Origin: Mailhella sp. | GTDB lineage: Bacteria > Desulfobacterota > Desulfovibrionia > Desulfovibrionales > Desulfovibrionaceae | Assembly: GCA_024404335.1 (NCBI GenBank) | Contig: JAKSQA010000036.1 | Coordinates: forward strand, 1 to 7,989 | Reading direction: 5' to 3' | Length of the DNA stretch: 7,989 nucleotides | In this document: in pieces, positions 7,019-7,989 of the stretch | How the letters are laid out: each line of letters opens with the position of its first letter | How positions within the stretch are numbered: position 1 is the first letter of the stretch | Notes under the pieces: model-generated | Seen by the model: only the letters and a program-made list of their open reading frames with translations | Databases searched by the model: none | What the model was told of the DNA's origin: nothing | Position numbers and translations under genes: made by a program

Positions 7019-7989
7019 ATGGCCTTCGACAACATACGCACACTCACATTCGCCGTCATCGGCGCAGGCCGCAGCGGCCGAGCCGCAGTGAAGCTTCTCC
7101 TCTCCATGGGCGCCGATGTCCGCCTTCTCGAAGCAAACCCTGCCGCAGTTCCGGCGGATTTTTCGGAATTCCTCGAGAAGTCTGGCGTCCCGGTCTCTGG
7201 CGGAGAGCACAGGCCTTCCTACTTCGAAGGCGTCGATATCGTCATCCCGAGCCCCGGAGCGGCAAGTTCCGCAATCCGCCCGCTTCTTCCTGTCGGAACG
7301 GACGGAAAGACGGCCGAGATCATGGCGGAGACCGAACTTGCCTGGAGGCTTCTTGAAGGCGAGCCGCTCATCGGCATCACCGGAACCAGCGGCAAGACCA
7401 CTACCGTCAGCCTCTGTTCGGCGATGCTTGCCGCACACGGCCTTGATGTCTTCACCGGCGGCAACATAGGCACCCCTCTTTCCGAATACGTTCTTGCCCG
7501 CCGCGAAGGCCGGCGCAAAGCTGATGTCGTCCTTCTGGAACTTTCCAGCTTCCAGCTCCAGACATGCTCCACCCTGCGCCCGCATGTGGGCGTGGTCCTC
7601 AACATTTCCGAAAACCATCTCGATTTCCATAAGGATATGGAAGAATACACGGCTGCCAAGATGCAGCTTTTCGCCTGCCAGACGGAAGATGATATCGCCA
7701 TCTTCTCCCCTGCGCTGAAAGGACTGGCCGAAAGCAGCGGCCTCAGGGCGGCAATCGAATACTTCCCCATCGGGACGCGCCCCTTCCCCGACACCAGGCT
7801 CATCGGCGGACATAACCAGACGAATGCGGAAACCGCCTTCCGTGCCGCAAGGCACTTCGGCGTCACCTTGGAAGAGGCGGCCCGTGCCGTCCATGACTTC
7901 GAGCCCATCGCGAACAGGCTTGAGCTTGTAGCGGAAGCCGTCGCCATCCGCTACCTCAACGACTCCCAAAGCACAACACAAGAAGCACT
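7019..7989 (+). CDS. murD: UDP-MurNAc-L-alanine:D-glutamate ligase MurD, N-terminal three quarters (partial)
   Basis: MurD adds D-glutamate to UDP-MurNAc-L-alanine using ATP in the cytoplasm. The frame stays open to the window end, giving 323 codons of a usual 430-450. The N-terminal UDP-binding domain starts with a Rossmann-like FAVIGAGRSGRAAVKLL (about 11-27). Later come the PSPGA motif (about 78-82), P-loop GTSGKTTT with K126, GGNIGTPL (about 146-153), LELSSFQL, NISENHLDFH with H200, and K214 in AAKMQLF, the carbamylated lysine position. GGHNQTNAETAF (about 271-282) is the next conserved block. Two spots look unusual: IANRLE (N299) where most MurD proteins have PHRLE, and NDSQST (Q317) where the family normally has NDSK. 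The rest of the C-terminal domain is outside. Downstream, dcw clusters of this type usually continue with ftsW, murG and murC. Confidence 0.95.
   Translation, partial: MAFDNIRTLTFAVIGAGRSGRAAVKLLLSMGADVRLLEANPAAVPADFSEFLEKSGVPVSGGEHRPSYFEGVDIVIPSPGAASSAIRPLLPVGTDGKTAEIMAETELAWRLLEGEPLIGITGTSGKTTTVSLCSAMLAAHGLDVFTGGNIGTPLSEYVLARREGRRKADVVLLELSSFQLQTCSTLRPHVGVVLNISENHLDFHKDMEEYTAAKMQLFACQTEDDIAIFSPALKGLAESSGLRAAIEYFPIGTRPFPDTRLIGGHNQTNAETAFRAARHFGVTLEEAARAVHDFEPIANRLELVAEAVAIRYLNDSQSTTQEA

Noticed and set aside
6899..7981. A 360-codon open frame on the minus strand opposite murD and the end of mraY
   Set aside because: It is antisense to two clearly conserved genes and has no recognisable protein family features.
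1..7989. A hidden novel system (defence, mobile element, repeat array) within the cluster
   Set aside because: Every base is accounted for by dcw genes or short junctions. I saw no direct repeat array, inverted repeat pair, tRNA or foreign gene.

Overview
The window is one uninterrupted, plus-strand stretch of a dcw (division and cell wall) cluster: rsmH (3' part), an ftsL-like gene, ftsI, murE, murF, mraY and murD (5' part). Gene order, a moderately high G+C content with third positions biased to C/G, a PASTA-tailed FtsI, a DNPR-type (meso-diaminopimelate) MurE and the wording of several motifs suggest a Gram-negative bacterium, most like the Desulfovibrionaceae. That placement is inference from memory of the family, not a search. 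There is no mobile element, RNA gene, CRISPR array or recognisable promoter or terminator. Genes are packed end to end, with stop/start overlaps or spacers of at most 72 bases, as expected of a single translationally coupled operon whose promoter lies upstream.

Layout: 1-573 is the C-terminal part of the 16S rRNA methyltransferase RsmH. It overlaps (ATGA) a 100-residue FtsL-like membrane/coiled-coil protein (570-872). FtsI, the septal transpeptidase, follows (882-2978), then MurE (3051-4541), MurF (4535-5923), MraY (5925-7010) and MurD (7019 to the window end). Together they make UDP-MurNAc-pentapeptide (MurD adds D-Glu, MurE adds meso-DAP, MurF adds D-Ala-D-Ala), load it on undecaprenyl phosphate (MraY, lipid I) and cross-link the product at the septum (FtsI, with FtsL in the divisome).

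The gene content is ordinary, but the reading frames are not clean. The strongest anomaly is an in-frame TAG at codon 136 of murF (4940-4942), with intact, conserved MurF sequence in the same frame on both sides. In addition, ftsI seems to lose its last 25 or so residues to a one-base shift in a C-rich stretch. Removing one C restores an ATGA overlap with murE. The 5' end of ftsI carries a run of eight G, and murD has a Gln and an Asn where the family normally has Lys and His. None of the six complete genes uses TAG as its own stop. Base errors in a draft or metagenomic assembly, real gene decay, or amber read-through could each explain part of this. The sequence alone cannot choose, although error is the simplest explanation for defects in essential genes.
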